A DNA stretch of 15,073 nucleotides. Origin: an uncultured Eubacterium sp. (GTDB lineage Bacteria > Bacillota > Clostridia > Lachnospirales > Lachnospiraceae). The translations under genes and the position numbers were made by a program. How positions within the stretch are numbered: the stretch's first letter is position 1; every line of letters starts with the position of its first letter. Positions 14,653-15,073 of this stretch are shown one piece after another. The stretch is from assembly GCA_910577225.1 (NCBI GenBank), contig CAJTMV010000059.1:1-15073 (forward strand), given 5' to 3'. The notes under the pieces are model-generated. The model was not told the DNA's origin. It saw only the letters and a program-made list of their open reading frames with translations, and made no database searches.

Positions 14653-15073
14653 TAGAAGGTAATCCATGATGCGTGTAGCAGAAAGTCCGAAAGGGTCTGT
14701 GAGGACGCAGTCAATCCGGATGCGGGAAATGGTCATGCTGTTCTGATAACGGTTCTTCTCTGCCGTGCGCATATAAGAAAGCTTCAGACGGTAGCGTGAC
14801 AGTTCCCGTAAGGCTCTGATGTCCGCAGGAGGGATAAAAGAGGCTTTGACGATATCAAAGCGGAACAGGTTAGCGATCCATTTCGCATCACGCCTGTCCG
14901 TCTTTTTGCCTTTGATGGCTTTCACATATTTAGGGTGTGTGAGGATGACATGCATGTGCGGTTCAAGGATATTAAAAATGGGAATCCAGTATTTACCTGT
15001 GGATTCCATACAGACATCGCGGCAGTCCTGTGCGAGAAGCCAGTCGCGCAGGGCGGCGATATCTGAATTAGTG
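14653..15073 (-). mobile_element. IS110-type transposase, N-terminal part running off the window
   Basis: The minus-strand frame is open from the right edge: TNSDIAALRDWLLAQDCRDV, then CMESTGKYWIPIFNIL, KYVKAIKGKKTDRRDAKWIA, and PPADIRALRELSRYR. The Glu of MESTG and the two Asp of TDRRD match the E, D and D of the DEDD catalytic site of IS110 enzymes; the first Asp lies beyond the window. The reading stops after RIMDYLL at about 14655, where the inverted fragment begins. The enzyme is therefore broken. The non-coding end that would carry an IS110 bridge RNA is not in view. Confidence 0.82.

Overview
The window looks like a chromosomal segment of a Firmicute of the class Clostridia, most like a Lachnospiraceae gut anaerobe. 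This is inferred from strong AGGAGG-type ribosome binding sites, TTGACA/TATAAT-type promoters, moderate G+C genes separated by AT-rich gaps, and protein wording that recalls that family. No database was searched.

Left part (1-5600, + strand): ordinary metabolic genes in good condition. A prephenate dehydrogenase with a C-terminal ACT domain (tyrA) has its own promoter, which carries a long dyad. It is followed by EPSP synthase (aroA), the sixth step of the shikimate pathway, and a hairpin terminator. A separate promoter then drives a full-length xylulose-5-P/fructose-6-P phosphoketolase (xfp), which ends at a second strong hairpin. Acting on fructose-6-P, phosphoketolase releases erythrose-4-P, a precursor of the shikimate pathway, so the three genes are metabolically linked although transcribed separately.

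Middle part (5750-8860): a two-gene minus-strand unit (an unrecognised 160-aa protein, then a Dabb-type alpha/beta-barrel protein) whose predicted mRNA leader contains a duplicated 47-bp unit, each copy with a tiny start-stop ORF. Next comes about 1.1 kb of mostly AT-rich non-coding DNA with a second tandem repeat (33 bp), a short plus-strand ORF, and a minus-strand Fic-domain protein with an N-terminal helix-turn-helix. A repeated TTCGGAA motif sits in and upstream of the Fic gene's promoter.

Right part (8900-15073, nearly all minus strand): an accessory region full of decay. In order along the minus strand from the right edge: the front half of an IS110-type transposase; a further piece of IS110 transposase in the opposite orientation; the C-terminal end of an IS4-like transposase; the C-terminal part of a cytidylate-kinase-like protein cut off at the IS; the first half of a heterodimeric ABC exporter, broken by an internal deletion and a nonsense codon; its intact partner; two small genes; and a chimeric acetyltransferase pseudogene. 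The last is built from pieces of two different GNAT genes, with compensating frameshifts, a 10-bp homopolymer and a short insertion flanked by a 9-bp direct repeat.

I do not see a complete new defence or mobile system. The most unusual items are the acetyltransferase mosaic, the 76-bp insertion in it, the inverted IS110 fragment, the Fic promoter motifs and the duplicated mini-ORF leader.
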